Source of the DNA: an uncultured bacterium
Lineage (GTDB): Bacteria; Verrucomicrobiota; Lentisphaeria; Victivallales; UBA1829
Length of the DNA stretch: 51,716 bases
Reading direction: 5' to 3'
Assembly: GCA_949297765.1 (NCBI GenBank)
Contig: CASFTV010000033.1
Coordinates: forward strand, 1-51,716
The notes beneath the pieces are model-generated. The model saw only the letters and a list, made by a program, of their open reading frames with translations, was not told the DNA's origin and did no database searches. Positions 24,756 to 33,521 of the stretch are shown here, piece by piece (the stretch's first letter is position 1; each line of letters begins with the position of its first letter). A program made the translations under genes and the position numbers.

Positions 24756-26174
24756 ATGTTTAGTGATCTGACCGATAAACTTCAGAATGCTCTGCGGAGG
24801 CTGCGCGGCGTTGCGTCTCTTTCGGAATCGAACATTTCGGACTCGATGAAAGAGGTGCTCAACGCGCTGCTGGAGGCCGATGTGAACCGCGAAGTGGCGG
24901 AGGAGTTCATTGCCGGAGTCTCCCGCGAATGTCTCGGCGAGGACGTTCTCAAAAGCGTGACGCCCGGCCAGATGGCGATCAAAATCGTCCACGACAAACT
25001 GGTCGAGTTCATGGGAGAGGCCGAGGCGCCGCTGGCGTGGAATCCCGCGGTCCGGCCGAATGTGATCCTGATGGTCGGTCTCCACGGAGGCGGAAAGACC
25101 ACGTCCAGCGCCAAGCTCGCCGCCCTTCTCAGGAAACGCGGGAAACGGGTGCTGCTCGCCGCGTGCGACGTCTACCGGCCCGCCGCGATCGACCAACTGG
25201 AGGTGCTGGGAGGCGAGATCGGCGTCGAAGTCTATTCCGAACGCGGAGAGACGGATGTCTGCTCAATTGCCCGGAACGCGGTCCGGAAGGCCGCGGCGGA
25301 AAACGGCGACTATCTGATCATCGACACCGCCGGACGGCTTCAGATCGACACCGCAATGGTGCAGGAGCTGGTCCGTTTGAAAGAGACCGTCTCCCCGGCG
25401 GAGATTCTGCTGGTCGCGGATGCCGCTCTCGGTCAGCAGGCGGTTTCCGTGGCGAAACATTTCCATGACGCGCTCGGAATTACCGGCGTTGTTCTGACCA
25501 AGCTCGACGGCGATGCACGCGGCGGCGCGGCTCTTTCGATCCGGAAGGTCACGGGCTGCCCGATCAAATTCGCCGGCGTCGGAGAAAAGACGGAGGACCT
25601 GCAGGTCTTTCATCCGGACCGGATGGCATCCCGGATCCTCGGAATGGGCGACATCGTCTCCCTCGTGGAGAAAGCCGCCGAAGAGATCGACCGCGAAGAG
25701 GCCGAAAAACTCCAGGAAAAACTCAAAAAGAACAAATTCGACTTCAACGACTTCCTCGGACAGCTCCGCCAGATGAGCAAAATGGGCGGCGTTGAAGCCA
25801 TTCTGAAAATGCTTCCCGGCGGAGGGAAAATTGCCGGGATTCCGGGATTCGATCCGGGACAGTTCCGCCGGATGGAGGCGATCATCTGCTCCATGAACAA
25901 AAAGGAACGCGAAAATCCCGATCTGATCGACATGTCCCGCCGCCGCCGCATCGCAAAAGGAAGCGGAACCACCGTGGAACAGGTCAGCCAGCTGATTAAA
26001 CAGTTCACGAACATGCGCAAGATGATGAAAAACGTCGGGCTGTTCGGCCATGCGTTCCGCGGAGGAAAGCTCGGATCCATGGACATGGGATCGCTCGCGG
26101 CGGGTGGACGCATGCCCTCCTTCTCGCGCGGATCCAACTACACTCCGCCGAAGAAGAAACGGAAGAAACGGTGA
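24756..26174 (+). CDS. ffh: Signal recognition particle protein Ffh
   Basis: 472 residues. This is the SRP54 GTPase that binds signal sequences and 4.5S RNA and delivers ribosomes to FtsY. The N domain is followed by the G domain with G1 GLHGGGKTTS, CDVYRPAAIDQL, DTAGRLQID and TKLDGDARGGAALS. The methionine-rich M domain follows, with SRRRRIAKGSGTTVEQVSQLI and a basic C-terminus. The G1 loop differs from the common GLQGSGKTT (His for Gln, Gly for Ser) but still fits GxxGxGKT. lpxB follows 7 bases later. Confidence 0.96.
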   Translation: MFSDLTDKLQNALRRLRGVASLSESNISDSMKEVLNALLEADVNREVAEEFIAGVSRECLGEDVLKSVTPGQMAIKIVHDKLVEFMGEAEAPLAWNPAVRPNVILMVGLHGGGKTTSSAKLAALLRKRGKRVLLAACDVYRPAAIDQLEVLGGEIGVEVYSERGETDVCSIARNAVRKAAAENGDYLIIDTAGRLQIDTAMVQELVRLKETVSPAEILLVADAALGQQAVSVAKHFHDALGITGVVLTKLDGDARGGAALSIRKVTGCPIKFAGVGEKTEDLQVFHPDRMASRILGMGDIVSLVEKAAEEIDREEAEKLQEKLKKNKFDFNDFLGQLRQMSKMGGVEAILKMLPGGGKIAGIPGFDPGQFRRMEAIICSMNKKERENPDLIDMSRRRRIAKGSGTTVEQVSQLIKQFTNMRKMMKNVGLFGHAFRGGKLGSMDMGSLAAGGRMPSFSRGSNYTPPKKKRKKR

Positions 26175-26181
26175 GCGTGTC

Positions 26182-27348
26182 ATGAATCCGGTTCGCAAGG
26201 AAATCTGGATCATCGCGGGGGAGGCCTCGGGGGATCTGTACGGAGCGCGCATCGCAGCGGAACTCCGGCGCCGTCGTCCGGATGTGGTGGTCTGCGGAAT
26301 GGGCGGTGTCGAAATGCGGAAGGCCGGAGTCGAACTCCTGGTCGATTCCAGCGAACTTGGCGTGATCGGTGTGGTCGAGGTGCTGGAAAATCTGCTGAAG
26401 TTCATCCGGATTCTGCTGTATCTTGTGCGCGAGGCGCGGAAACGGCGTCCGCTGGAGGTGATCCTGATCGACTATCCGGGCTTCAATCTCCGGTTTGCCA
26501 AAGCGATGTGGAAAGCGGGAATTCCGGTGGTATGGTACATCAGTCCCCAGGTGTGGGCCTGGCGGCGCGGAAACATCCGGAAACTCGCGAAATACTGCCG
26601 CAGACTGCTGGTGATTTTCCCGTTCGAGCCGGAAGTCTACGAGGGGTCCGGGCTGGACGTGGAGTTTGTCGGGCATCCTCTGGTGGACATCGTCCGGGGA
26701 CGGGCGGATGCCACAATCGAACGCGATCCGAATACGCTTCTGCTCCTTCCCGGAAGCCGGAAGAAGGAGATCGAATATCTGCTGGAGCCGTTTCTGCGGA
26801 CTGCGGTCCTGCTGAAATCGCGGCATCCGGCGCTTCAGTTTGTGCTGGTTTCCCCGCGCGAACGGATTCTGCAGATGGCCAGAGACGGTGTGGAGAAGTT
26901 CCGGAAATCGCATCCGGATGTGGAACTGCCGCCTCTCCAGCTGACGCGCGGAAAGGCCGCGTTCTGGATGCAGCGCTGCACGGCGGGACTTGCCGCATCG
27001 GGAACCGTCACCGTGGAGTGCGCGATCGCCGGAATTCCGCTGGTGGTCGCCTACCGTCTGAACCGTCTGACATTTCTTCTGGCCCGTCTCCTGATCGGAA
27101 AACTCTTCCGCGGATTTTTCACGATGCCGAATATCATCCTGAACCGCTGTGTGTTTGAAGAGTTTCTTCAGCATCAGGTGATTCCGGAGGATCTTGCGAA
27201 TGCGGTGGAGCGCATTCTGCCCGGCGGGAAGCGCCGCGGTCATGTCGAAGCCGACATGCGGGAGGTGGTCGATCAGCTTTCCGGCGGGGCGAACGGAGCG
27301 ATTGCAAAGGCGGCGGCAAGTGCGCTCGCCGTTCTCGACAGGAACTGA
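26182..27348 (+). CDS. lpxB: Lipid-A-disaccharide synthase
   Basis: 388 residues of GT19. It joins UDP-2,3-diacylglucosamine and lipid X to make the lipid A disaccharide at the inner membrane. IIAGEASGDLYGA at the start, then IDYPGFNLRFAK, YISPQVWAWRRGNI, EFVGHPLVD, LLLPGSRKKEI, ASGTVTVECAIAGIPLVV and MPNIILNR are the classical family motifs in order. The ATG at 26182 lies 7 bases after the ffh stop. Its presence implies a lipopolysaccharide-bearing outer membrane. Confidence 0.95.
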   Translation: MNPVRKEIWIIAGEASGDLYGARIAAELRRRRPDVVVCGMGGVEMRKAGVELLVDSSELGVIGVVEVLENLLKFIRILLYLVREARKRRPLEVILIDYPGFNLRFAKAMWKAGIPVVWYISPQVWAWRRGNIRKLAKYCRRLLVIFPFEPEVYEGSGLDVEFVGHPLVDIVRGRADATIERDPNTLLLLPGSRKKEIEYLLEPFLRTAVLLKSRHPALQFVLVSPRERILQMARDGVEKFRKSHPDVELPPLQLTRGKAAFWMQRCTAGLAASGTVTVECAIAGIPLVVAYRLNRLTFLLARLLIGKLFRGFFTMPNIILNRCVFEEFLQHQVIPEDLANAVERILPGGKRRGHVEADMREVVDQLSGGANGAIAKAAASALAVLDRN

Positions 27349-27372
27349 TCCGGTCGGAATCCCTCTTCCGGC

Positions 27373-27381
27373 GGGGGGGGG
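27373..27381. repeat. G9 homopolymer between lpxB and nrdD
   Basis: Nine consecutive G residues lie 25 bases after the lpxB stop. The tract is non-coding and too far from the nrdD promoter to be an obvious spacer element. Confidence 0.9.
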
Positions 27382-27479
27382 CGGTCCGGAGAAGCGGACT
27401 TCTGTCCGCATACACCGTCGCGGCGGAATTGTCAAGCGCGGAATCGAAAATTTTTCCCGGAAAAAGTTCCCGGAACGGA

Positions 27480-27507
27480 TTGCATTTTCTCTGCAATGAT
27501 GTATCAT
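27480..27507 (+). promoter_or_regulatory. Candidate nrdD promoter
   Basis: TTGCAT (27480-27485) and TATCAT (27502-27507) are separated by 16 bases. The start site would fall inside the inverted repeat that follows directly. The leader would be about 58 bases. Confidence 0.45.
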
Positions 27508-27526
27508 ACAGCACAAAATATGCTGT
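27508..27526. promoter_or_regulatory. Inverted repeat over the presumed nrdD start site (possible NrdR-type operator)
   Basis: ACAGCA and TGCTGT are separated by seven bases (CAAAATA). A weaker repeat, TTGCA-N7-TGCAA, lies 29 bases upstream centre to centre. Paired palindromes about three helical turns apart are typical of NrdR control of ribonucleotide reductase genes, but the match to the known NrdR box (ACAC-n8-GTGT type) is only partial. Confidence 0.4.
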
Positions 27527-27571
27527 CGTTCATCAAGAGACAATACAAGATATGGGGAATGCAGAGGGTTT

Positions 27572-29734
27572 ATGAAGATCGTCAAGAGAAGCGGCGCGGA
27601 AGAGGATTTTTCCGTTTCGAAGATTCTGGCCGCCGTTACGAAAGCCAACCAGACCGTTGAATACAAGGATGCACTGACCGCGCATCAGATAGAATCCATC
27701 GGCGAATATGTGGAAGGGATCTGCCGGGCGCTGGACCGGGCGCTCTCGGTGGAGGAGATTCAGGATATCGTTGAGAACCGGATCATGCAGGAGGGCGCCT
27801 TCGAGGTCGCCAAGAAGTACATCACCTACCGCTATGTGCGCAGCCTGGTCCGTCACGCGAATACGACGGACAACCAGATCCTGAGTCTGATCGAATGCAA
27901 CAACGAAGAGGTCAAACAGGAGAACTCCAACAAGAACCCGACCATCAACAGCGTCCAGCGCGACTACATGGCCGGAGAGGTTTCCAAGGATATCTCGCGC
28001 CGCCTGCTCCTTCCGCCCGAGATCGTCGAAGCGCACGAACAGGGGCTGATCCATTTTCACGACATGGACTATTTCGCCCAGCACATGCACAACTGCGATC
28101 TGGTGAATCTGGAGGATATGCTGCAGAACGGAACCGTGATTTCCGGAACGCGGATCGAAACACCGCACAGTTTTTCCACCGCCTGCAACATCGCCACTCA
28201 GATCATCGCGCAGGTCGCGAGCAATCAGTACGGCGGACAGAGCATTACACTGACGCATCTTGCTCCCTTTGTGCAGATCTCCCGCGCCCGCATCCGGAAG
28301 GAAGTGCTGGAGGAGTTCAGGCTTGCCGGCGCGCAGGTCTCCGGGGAGTGCCTCGACGCCATCGTCGAAAAACGGGTGCGCGACGAAGTCGCAAGAGGCG
28401 TTCAGACCATTCAGTATCAGGTGGTTACGCTGATGACCACCAACGGCCAGGCCCCGTTTGTCACCGTGTTCATGTATCTGAACGAGGCCCGGAACGAGGC
28501 GGAGAAGAAGGATCTTGCCATCGTGATCGAAGAGGTCCTGAACCAGCGCCGGCAGGGGGTCAAGAACGAGGAGGGAATCTACATCACGCCCGCATTTCCG
28601 AAGCTGATCTATGTGCTGGAGGAGGACAACATCAGCGAATCCGGCGAATACTATTATCTGACAAGACTTGCCGCGAAATGCACCGCCCGTCGTCTGGTCC
28701 CCGACTATATCAGCGAAAAGAAGATGAAGGAACTCAAGGAGGGAAACTGTTTTCCCGTGATGGGATGCCGGTCCGCCCTCTCTCCGTGGCGGGATGCCGA
28801 CGGGAAATACAAGTTCTACGGACGGTTCAACCAGGGGGTCGTGACCCTGAATCTTGTCGATATCGCGCTGTCGAGCGAAAAGGATATGGACCGTTTCTGG
28901 AAGATTTTCGACGAACGTCTTGAACTCTGCTGCAAGGCGCTGATGTGCCGTCACAACCGTCTGAAGGGGACTCTTTCCGACGCGGCTCCGATTCTCTGGC
29001 AGAACGGCGCCATCGCCCGTCTTCCGAAAGGAGCGGTGATTGATCCGCTGCTCTACAACGGATATTCAACGATCTCCCTCGGCTATGCGGGACTGTATGA
29101 GTGCGTCCGCTATCTGACCGGGAAGAGCCACACCGATCCGGAGGCGACCCCGCTTGCCATCCGGATCATGGAGCATATGAACGAGGCCTGCGAACGCTGG
29201 AAAAAAGAGACCACCATCGGATTCGGCATCTACGGAACCCCTCTGGAATCCACCACCTACAAATTTGCCCGCTGCCTTCAGAAACGGTTCGGAATCGTTC
29301 CCGGAGTCACCGACAAAAACTATATCACGAACAGCTATCATGTGCATGTGACCGAGCCGATCGACGCGTTCTCGAAACTGGCGTTTGAATCGAAATTCCA
29401 GTCGCTTTCCACGGGCGGCGCGATCAGTTATGTCGAAGTGCCGGACATGCAGAACAACATCGAAGCCGTTCTCCAGGTGATCCGCTTCATCTACGACAAC
29501 ATCATGTACGCCGAGCTGAACACCAAGAGCGACTACTGCCACGAGTGCGGTTTCGACGGAGAGATCGTCATCGTGAAGGACGATTCCGGCAAACTGATCT
29601 GGCGCTGTCCGAAATGCGGCAACACGGATCAGACCCGGATGAATGTGGCGCGCCGCACCTGCGGCTATATCGGAACCCAGTTCTGGAACCAGGGACGCAC
29701 TCAGGAGATCCGCGACCGGGTCATGCACCTGTAA
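27572..29734 (+). CDS. nrdD: Anaerobic ribonucleoside-triphosphate reductase (class III)
   Basis: 720 residues. It reduces ribonucleoside triphosphates to deoxy forms in the absence of oxygen with a glycyl radical. An ATP-cone (MKIVKRSGAEEDFSVSKI) occupies the first 90 residues. The finger domain follows. Near the C-terminus CHEC and CPKC form the zinc site, and RRTCGYIG holds the radical glycine (G698), followed by FWNQGRTQEI. All expected motifs are intact. nrdG follows 30 bases later. It supports an anaerobic lifestyle. Confidence 0.96.
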   Translation: MKIVKRSGAEEDFSVSKILAAVTKANQTVEYKDALTAHQIESIGEYVEGICRALDRALSVEEIQDIVENRIMQEGAFEVAKKYITYRYVRSLVRHANTTDNQILSLIECNNEEVKQENSNKNPTINSVQRDYMAGEVSKDISRRLLLPPEIVEAHEQGLIHFHDMDYFAQHMHNCDLVNLEDMLQNGTVISGTRIETPHSFSTACNIATQIIAQVASNQYGGQSITLTHLAPFVQISRARIRKEVLEEFRLAGAQVSGECLDAIVEKRVRDEVARGVQTIQYQVVTLMTTNGQAPFVTVFMYLNEARNEAEKKDLAIVIEEVLNQRRQGVKNEEGIYITPAFPKLIYVLEEDNISESGEYYYLTRLAAKCTARRLVPDYISEKKMKELKEGNCFPVMGCRSALSPWRDADGKYKFYGRFNQGVVTLNLVDIALSSEKDMDRFWKIFDERLELCCKALMCRHNRLKGTLSDAAPILWQNGAIARLPKGAVIDPLLYNGYSTISLGYAGLYECVRYLTGKSHTDPEATPLAIRIMEHMNEACERWKKETTIGFGIYGTPLESTTYKFARCLQKRFGIVPGVTDKNYITNSYHVHVTEPIDAFSKLAFESKFQSLSTGGAISYVEVPDMQNNIEAVLQVIRFIYDNIMYAELNTKSDYCHECGFDGEIVIVKDDSGKLIWRCPKCGNTDQTRMNVARRTCGYIGTQFWNQGRTQEIRDRVMHL

Positions 29735-29764
29735 CGCGGAACAGGAGAAAGGAGAGGAGACCGA

Positions 29765-30313
29765 ATGAATTACGGCGAAATCAAACCGCTGGACATCGCC
29801 AACGGCGACGGAATCCGTGTCTCCCTCTTTGTCTCCGGCTGCACCCATCGCTGCCACGGCTGTTTCAATCCGGAAACCTGGGATTTTTCCTATGGAAAAC
29901 CGTTTGACCGCGAGGCGGAAGAGACCATCCTGCGTCTGCTGGACCGTTCCTATGTCAACGGGCTGTCCCTGCTCGGCGGAGAACCGTTCGAGCCGGTGAA
30001 TCAGCGCGCGCTTCTTCCGCTGATCCGCAGGGTCCGGCTCGAACTTCCCGGAAAAGACATCTGGGCCTACACCGGATACATCTATGAACACGATCTGCTG
30101 CCGGGAAAACGGGCTTTCTGCGAGGCAACCGATGAGATCCTCGATTCTCTCTCGGTCCTGGTCGACGGCCCCTTTCTCGAATCGCGGAAAGATATTTCTC
30201 TCCGGTTCCGCGGTTCGGACAACCAGCGGCTGATTGATCTTCCGGAAACCCGTCGGACCGGGCGAGTGGTGCTTCTTCCCGACCGACCCAACCAAGAAAG
30301 GATTGTACCATGA
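29765..30313 (+). CDS. nrdG: Anaerobic ribonucleotide reductase activating protein (radical SAM)
   Basis: 182 residues. The SAM-binding 4Fe-4S cluster motif C26-x3-C30-x2-C33 (GCTHRCHGCF) and LSLLGGEPF are those of NrdG, which installs the glycyl radical on NrdD. AAAGGAGAGGAG precedes the ATG. The stop overlaps the next start in ATGA. It is slightly longer at the C-terminus than the common 155-175 residue forms. Confidence 0.95.
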   Translation: MNYGEIKPLDIANGDGIRVSLFVSGCTHRCHGCFNPETWDFSYGKPFDREAEETILRLLDRSYVNGLSLLGGEPFEPVNQRALLPLIRRVRLELPGKDIWAYTGYIYEHDLLPGKRAFCEATDEILDSLSVLVDGPFLESRKDISLRFRGSDNQRLIDLPETRRTGRVVLLPDRPNQERIVP

Positions 30314-31116
30314 CAGATTTTACTCGAACCATCGAACTCTGGGGGGACGCCGTTCCTTTCCGCACCCCCGAAGACGCCGCCCTTCACGAGCATTTCACGG
30401 AGGACAAACACGACGGCATCAACCGTCTGACCGATGTCACGAAGCCGTCGATCACCTGGTTCCCTGCTTCGGGGAGAGGCCCGCATCCGGCCGTTCTGGT
30501 CTGCCCGGGAGGAGGATACAGCATTCTTGCCTGGAATCATGAAGGACGCGATATCTGCATGATGCTCAATCAGAGCGGATTCAGCGCGTTTCTTCTCAAA
30601 TACCGCTGTCCGGACCGCCGGGCGGCCGCTCATGCCGATGCCGCCCGGGCGATGCGTCTGATCCGGGCCCATGCGGAGGAATTTGAAATCCGTGCGGACC
30701 GGGTCGGCGCGATCGGATTTTCCGCCGGAGCCCATCTCGCCGCGACCATCTCCGCTCCCGCGAACGAGATTCCTTATCCCGCGGCGGATGCGGCGGATGC
30801 CCTTTCGTACCGTCCGGACTTCACCGCTCTGATCTATCCCGCGTATCTTGCCGACGACGATCTGAAGCTCGCCCCGGAGTTCCGGGTTGACTCCTCGGTT
30901 CCGCCGACCTTCCTTCTGCAGGCGGAAAACGACGGGATCCGTCCGGAAAACGCGGTGGCATGGTTCCTTGCGCTGAGGCGGAACAACGTTCCGGCGGAAC
31001 TTCACATCTGGCCGGAGGGCGGACACGGCTACGGAATTCTCCGGACGGGAAATCCGATCGCCGACTGGCCCGTTCTTGCCTGTGCATGGTTCCGCCGTCA
31101 GGCGGGGATTCTGTAA
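30310..31116 (+). CDS. Alpha/beta hydrolase, acetyl esterase/lipase type
   Basis: 268 residues, no signal peptide. The oxyanion motif is CPGGGYSILAWNHEG. The catalytic triad is probably S138 (GFSAGAH), D208 (AENDGI) and H239 (GGHGYG), as in the BD-FAE/xylanase-associated esterases often annotated as acetyl esterase or endoxylanase-like. Its ATG overlaps the nrdG stop, so it is cotranslated with the nrd genes although no functional link is evident. It probably deacetylates small sugars or oligosaccharides in the cytoplasm. Confidence 0.83.
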   Translation: MTDFTRTIELWGDAVPFRTPEDAALHEHFTEDKHDGINRLTDVTKPSITWFPASGRGPHPAVLVCPGGGYSILAWNHEGRDICMMLNQSGFSAFLLKYRCPDRRAAAHADAARAMRLIRAHAEEFEIRADRVGAIGFSAGAHLAATISAPANEIPYPAADAADALSYRPDFTALIYPAYLADDDLKLAPEFRVDSSVPPTFLLQAENDGIRPENAVAWFLALRRNNVPAELHIWPEGGHGYGILRTGNPIADWPVLACAWFRRQAGIL

Positions 31117-31180
31117 AGCGGAACGGCGTTCCGCGTCTCCCGGGGACGCGGATTTGTCCCGGACGGGAAAGGAATATGCG

Positions 31181-31576
31181 ATGAAGGAGAAAAGCGAGGC
31201 GCGCCATCTCCAGCTCGGCCGGAGAGGAGAACGTCTCGCGTGCCGCTATCTGGAGCGCAGAGGATTCGAGCTGCTCGGCCGGAATCTCAAGCTGCACAGC
31301 GCCGAAATTGATCTCCTGATGCGGGACGGCGCCGCCTTTGTCCTGGTGGAAGTGAAGTCCGGACGCGACCGCGGAGAAGAGACCCGGCCGGGACGGAACT
31401 ACTCGGAGGAACAGAAGGTCCGTCAGCGCCGCGCAGTCCACGAGCTGGAACGGAAGTACGGCGATGCCGGCTTCCCGTTCCGCCATGATCTTGTGGAGGT
31501 CCTCTTCGGACCCTTCCCCTCGGTGAAAATCCGCCATTATCCGGATTATTACCGCAACCGGAACTTGACAAACTGA
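31181..31576 (+). CDS. yraN: UPF0102 (YraN) family endonuclease-fold protein
   Basis: 131 residues. RRGERLACRYLERRGFELLGRN, EIDLLMRDG and LVEVKSG reproduce the conserved core of the YraN family, which has a restriction-endonuclease-like fold (E, D, E-x-K). Molecular function in the family is not settled. The ATG at 31181 follows AAGGA. The end of the gene overlaps a strong promoter for prs. Confidence 0.9.
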   Translation: MKEKSEARHLQLGRRGERLACRYLERRGFELLGRNLKLHSAEIDLLMRDGAAFVLVEVKSGRDRGEETRPGRNYSEEQKVRQRRAVHELERKYGDAGFPFRHDLVEVLFGPFPSVKIRHYPDYYRNRNLTN

Positions 31577-31594
31577 AAAAAAGTGTTACATTAT
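31565..31594 (+). promoter_or_regulatory. Promoter of the prs-to-bamA gene run
   Basis: A perfect TTGACA (31565-31570) is followed at a spacing of 16-18 bases by TACATT/CATTAT (31587-31594). It overlaps the last codons of yraN. The start near 31601 leaves a leader of about 208 bases before prs. Confidence 0.6.
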
Positions 31595-31599
31595 TGCTT

Positions 31600-31808
31600 C
31601 AGCATGAAAGAATAGAACCTTGATCCGTTTGAAGGATGCAAGTCCGTTCCGCGCAATGCGGAGGACATACCCGTAAGGTTCGTGTAAAAGCCGCAAGGAC
31701 TGGCTTTTGCGCGGTATGGCATCTTTTTCCTCCGGATCCGGCTTCTCTTTTTTCTGTTATGGATGAAACATAAGGATTTCCATTCAACGGAGGCAATGCG
31801 GAGGCATT
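31600..31808 (+). promoter_or_regulatory. Long, apparently structured prs leader
   Basis: About 208 bases without a convincing reading frame. Three stems can be drawn: ATCC/GGAT near 31622-31640, GTCC-CCGC with GCGG-GGAC near 31650-31675, and AAAAGCC/GGCTTTT near 31687-31709. Two T-runs follow, at about 31730 and 31749. GGAGG lies 8 bases before the prs ATG. It resembles an attenuator or regulatory RNA, but I do not recognise a known riboswitch class. Confidence 0.4.
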
Positions 31809-32771
31809 ATGGAAGGGAATGCAAGAGACATCAGGCTGTACAGCGGTACGGCAAATCCGGAATTGGCAAAATCAATTGCGAAATGTCTGGGGATGGAGCT
31901 GGGGCATGTCAATATCGAGAGATTTCCCGATGGAGAGATTTTCGTCCAGTACAAGGACAATCTCCGCAATGCGGACATGTTCATCATTCAGCCGACCTGC
32001 AATCCGACCAATGAAAACCTGATGGAACTGCTGATCATGCTGGATGCGGCCCGCCGTGCTTCTGCCGCCCGCGTCACCGCCGTGATTCCCTATTATGGTT
32101 ATGCCCGTCAGGACCGGAAGGACCGTCCGCGGGTCCCGATCACGTCCAAGCTGGTGGCCAATCTTCTGGTCAGCGCGGGCGCCAACCGGATTCTTGCCAT
32201 GGATCTCCATGCACAGCAGATTCAGGGATTTTTCGATATTCCGGTGGATCATCTGTATGCGTCGCCGGTGTTCATTCAGTATCTTCGGGAGGTCATCAAG
32301 GTGGGCGAGGAGTCGGTGATCGTCTCTCCGGACTCCGGCAGCGTGAAGATGGCGCACAGTTTTGCGGACCGTCTCAACTGCGGATTTGCCGTGATCGCCA
32401 AACGGCGCGTGAACGCGACGACGGTGGAGTCCGCACACCTGGTCGGAGATGTGGACGGCCGCTCCTGCGTGATCGTGGACGACCTGACCTCCACTGCGGG
32501 AACACTCTGCGCGGCGGCGGATCTGCTCAAACGCAAAGGGGCCGCGAAGGTCTATGCGGTCGTTTCCCACAGTCTCCTGACGGAAAAAGCGCGGACCAAT
32601 CTTCTGAACAGCCCGATTGAACAGCTGATTACCACCAATTCCGTACCGAATACCTGTCACATTGAAGGGAAACTGAAGGTTCTGTGCGTGGCCCCGCTGC
32701 TGGCGGAGGCGATCCGGCGCATCCACAACGGCGAATCGGTTTCAACGCTGTTCCGGGATCCGGAACAATAA
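31809..32771 (+). CDS. prs: Ribose-phosphate pyrophosphokinase
   Basis: 320 residues. It makes PRPP from ribose 5-phosphate and ATP for nucleotide, histidine and tryptophan synthesis. RFPDGEIFVQYKDNLRNADMF, YYGYARQDRKDRPRVPI, MDLHAQQIQGFFDIPVDHL and the PRPP-binding VIVDDLTSTAGTL loop are all present. Length is standard for class I enzymes. It heads a run of information-processing genes with the L25 and Pth genes next, a common arrangement in bacteria. Confidence 0.97.
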   Translation: MEGNARDIRLYSGTANPELAKSIAKCLGMELGHVNIERFPDGEIFVQYKDNLRNADMFIIQPTCNPTNENLMELLIMLDAARRASAARVTAVIPYYGYARQDRKDRPRVPITSKLVANLLVSAGANRILAMDLHAQQIQGFFDIPVDHLYASPVFIQYLREVIKVGEESVIVSPDSGSVKMAHSFADRLNCGFAVIAKRRVNATTVESAHLVGDVDGRSCVIVDDLTSTAGTLCAAADLLKRKGAAKVYAVVSHSLLTEKARTNLLNSPIEQLITTNSVPNTCHIEGKLKVLCVAPLLAEAIRRIHNGESVSTLFRDPEQ

Positions 32772-32820
32772 TTCGGCAACTTGCTTATACAAGCATTTTT
32801 TATCAACGAAAGGAAAAAGA

Positions 32821-33507
32821 ATGGCAAACAAAACCAAGCATGTGCTCAATGTGAGCAACCGCTCTGTGAAAGGCAGCGCGGCGGCGCGCAGAGTCAGAGC
32901 CCAGGGACTCATCCCGGCTGTCGTATACAGCAAAGGCGCGACAGGACGGGCGATTTCCGTGAAGGCTCCGGAATGGGAGGCTCTCTCCCAGCACGAGTTC
33001 AACATCGTTTCCCTCCAGTTCGAGGGAGGAGAGGAAGTCCGCGTTCTTCTGAAGGAGACGCAGAGAAACTTCATCAAGGGAACCACCAGCCACATTGATT
33101 TTCTGGAGATCCGCAAGGATGTCGCGATCGAAGCCGAAGTTCCGATCCATCCCGGATTCGAACAGCCGGCCGGCTGTTCCAGAGGAGGACTTCTGGAGCA
33201 GGTTCTGCATACTCTCAGAGTGGAATGTCTCCCCGATGCTCTGCCGGAGCTGATCGAGGTGGATGTTTCCAAGATGAACGTCGGAGATCTGATCCACGTT
33301 TCGGAACTCGTTCTTCCGGAAGGCGTGAAGGCGAAGAATCATGGCGATCTGGTGGTCTTCGAGGTTGTGGACTCCACGAAGATGGCGGAAGATATTCCCG
33401 AAGCTCCCGCAGCCGATGAGGAAACCGCCGCCGCGGAGCCGGAGATCGTCGGAGCGAAGGAGAAGGCTGAAAAGGCCGCTGAACGCGAAGAGGCGAAGAA
33501 GAAATAA
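32821..33507 (+). CDS. rplY: 50S ribosomal protein L25, long CTC form
   Basis: 228 residues. The L25 core (GSAAARRVRAQGLIPAVVYSKGA, HIDFLEIRKDVAIEAEVPIH) is followed by the TL5/CTC beta domain and an acidic/alanine-rich, lysine-ended tail. It binds 5S rRNA in the large subunit. AAAGGA precedes the ATG. It lies between prs and pth. Confidence 0.93.
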   Translation: MANKTKHVLNVSNRSVKGSAAARRVRAQGLIPAVVYSKGATGRAISVKAPEWEALSQHEFNIVSLQFEGGEEVRVLLKETQRNFIKGTTSHIDFLEIRKDVAIEAEVPIHPGFEQPAGCSRGGLLEQVLHTLRVECLPDALPELIEVDVSKMNVGDLIHVSELVLPEGVKAKNHGDLVVFEVVDSTKMAEDIPEAPAADEETAAAEPEIVGAKEKAEKAAEREEAKKK

Positions 33508-33521
33508 TTCCGGTTGGATGC

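Noticed and set aside
31600-31808. SRP RNA, 6S RNA or a known riboswitch in the prs leader
   Set aside because: The conserved core sequences I know for these RNAs are not present.
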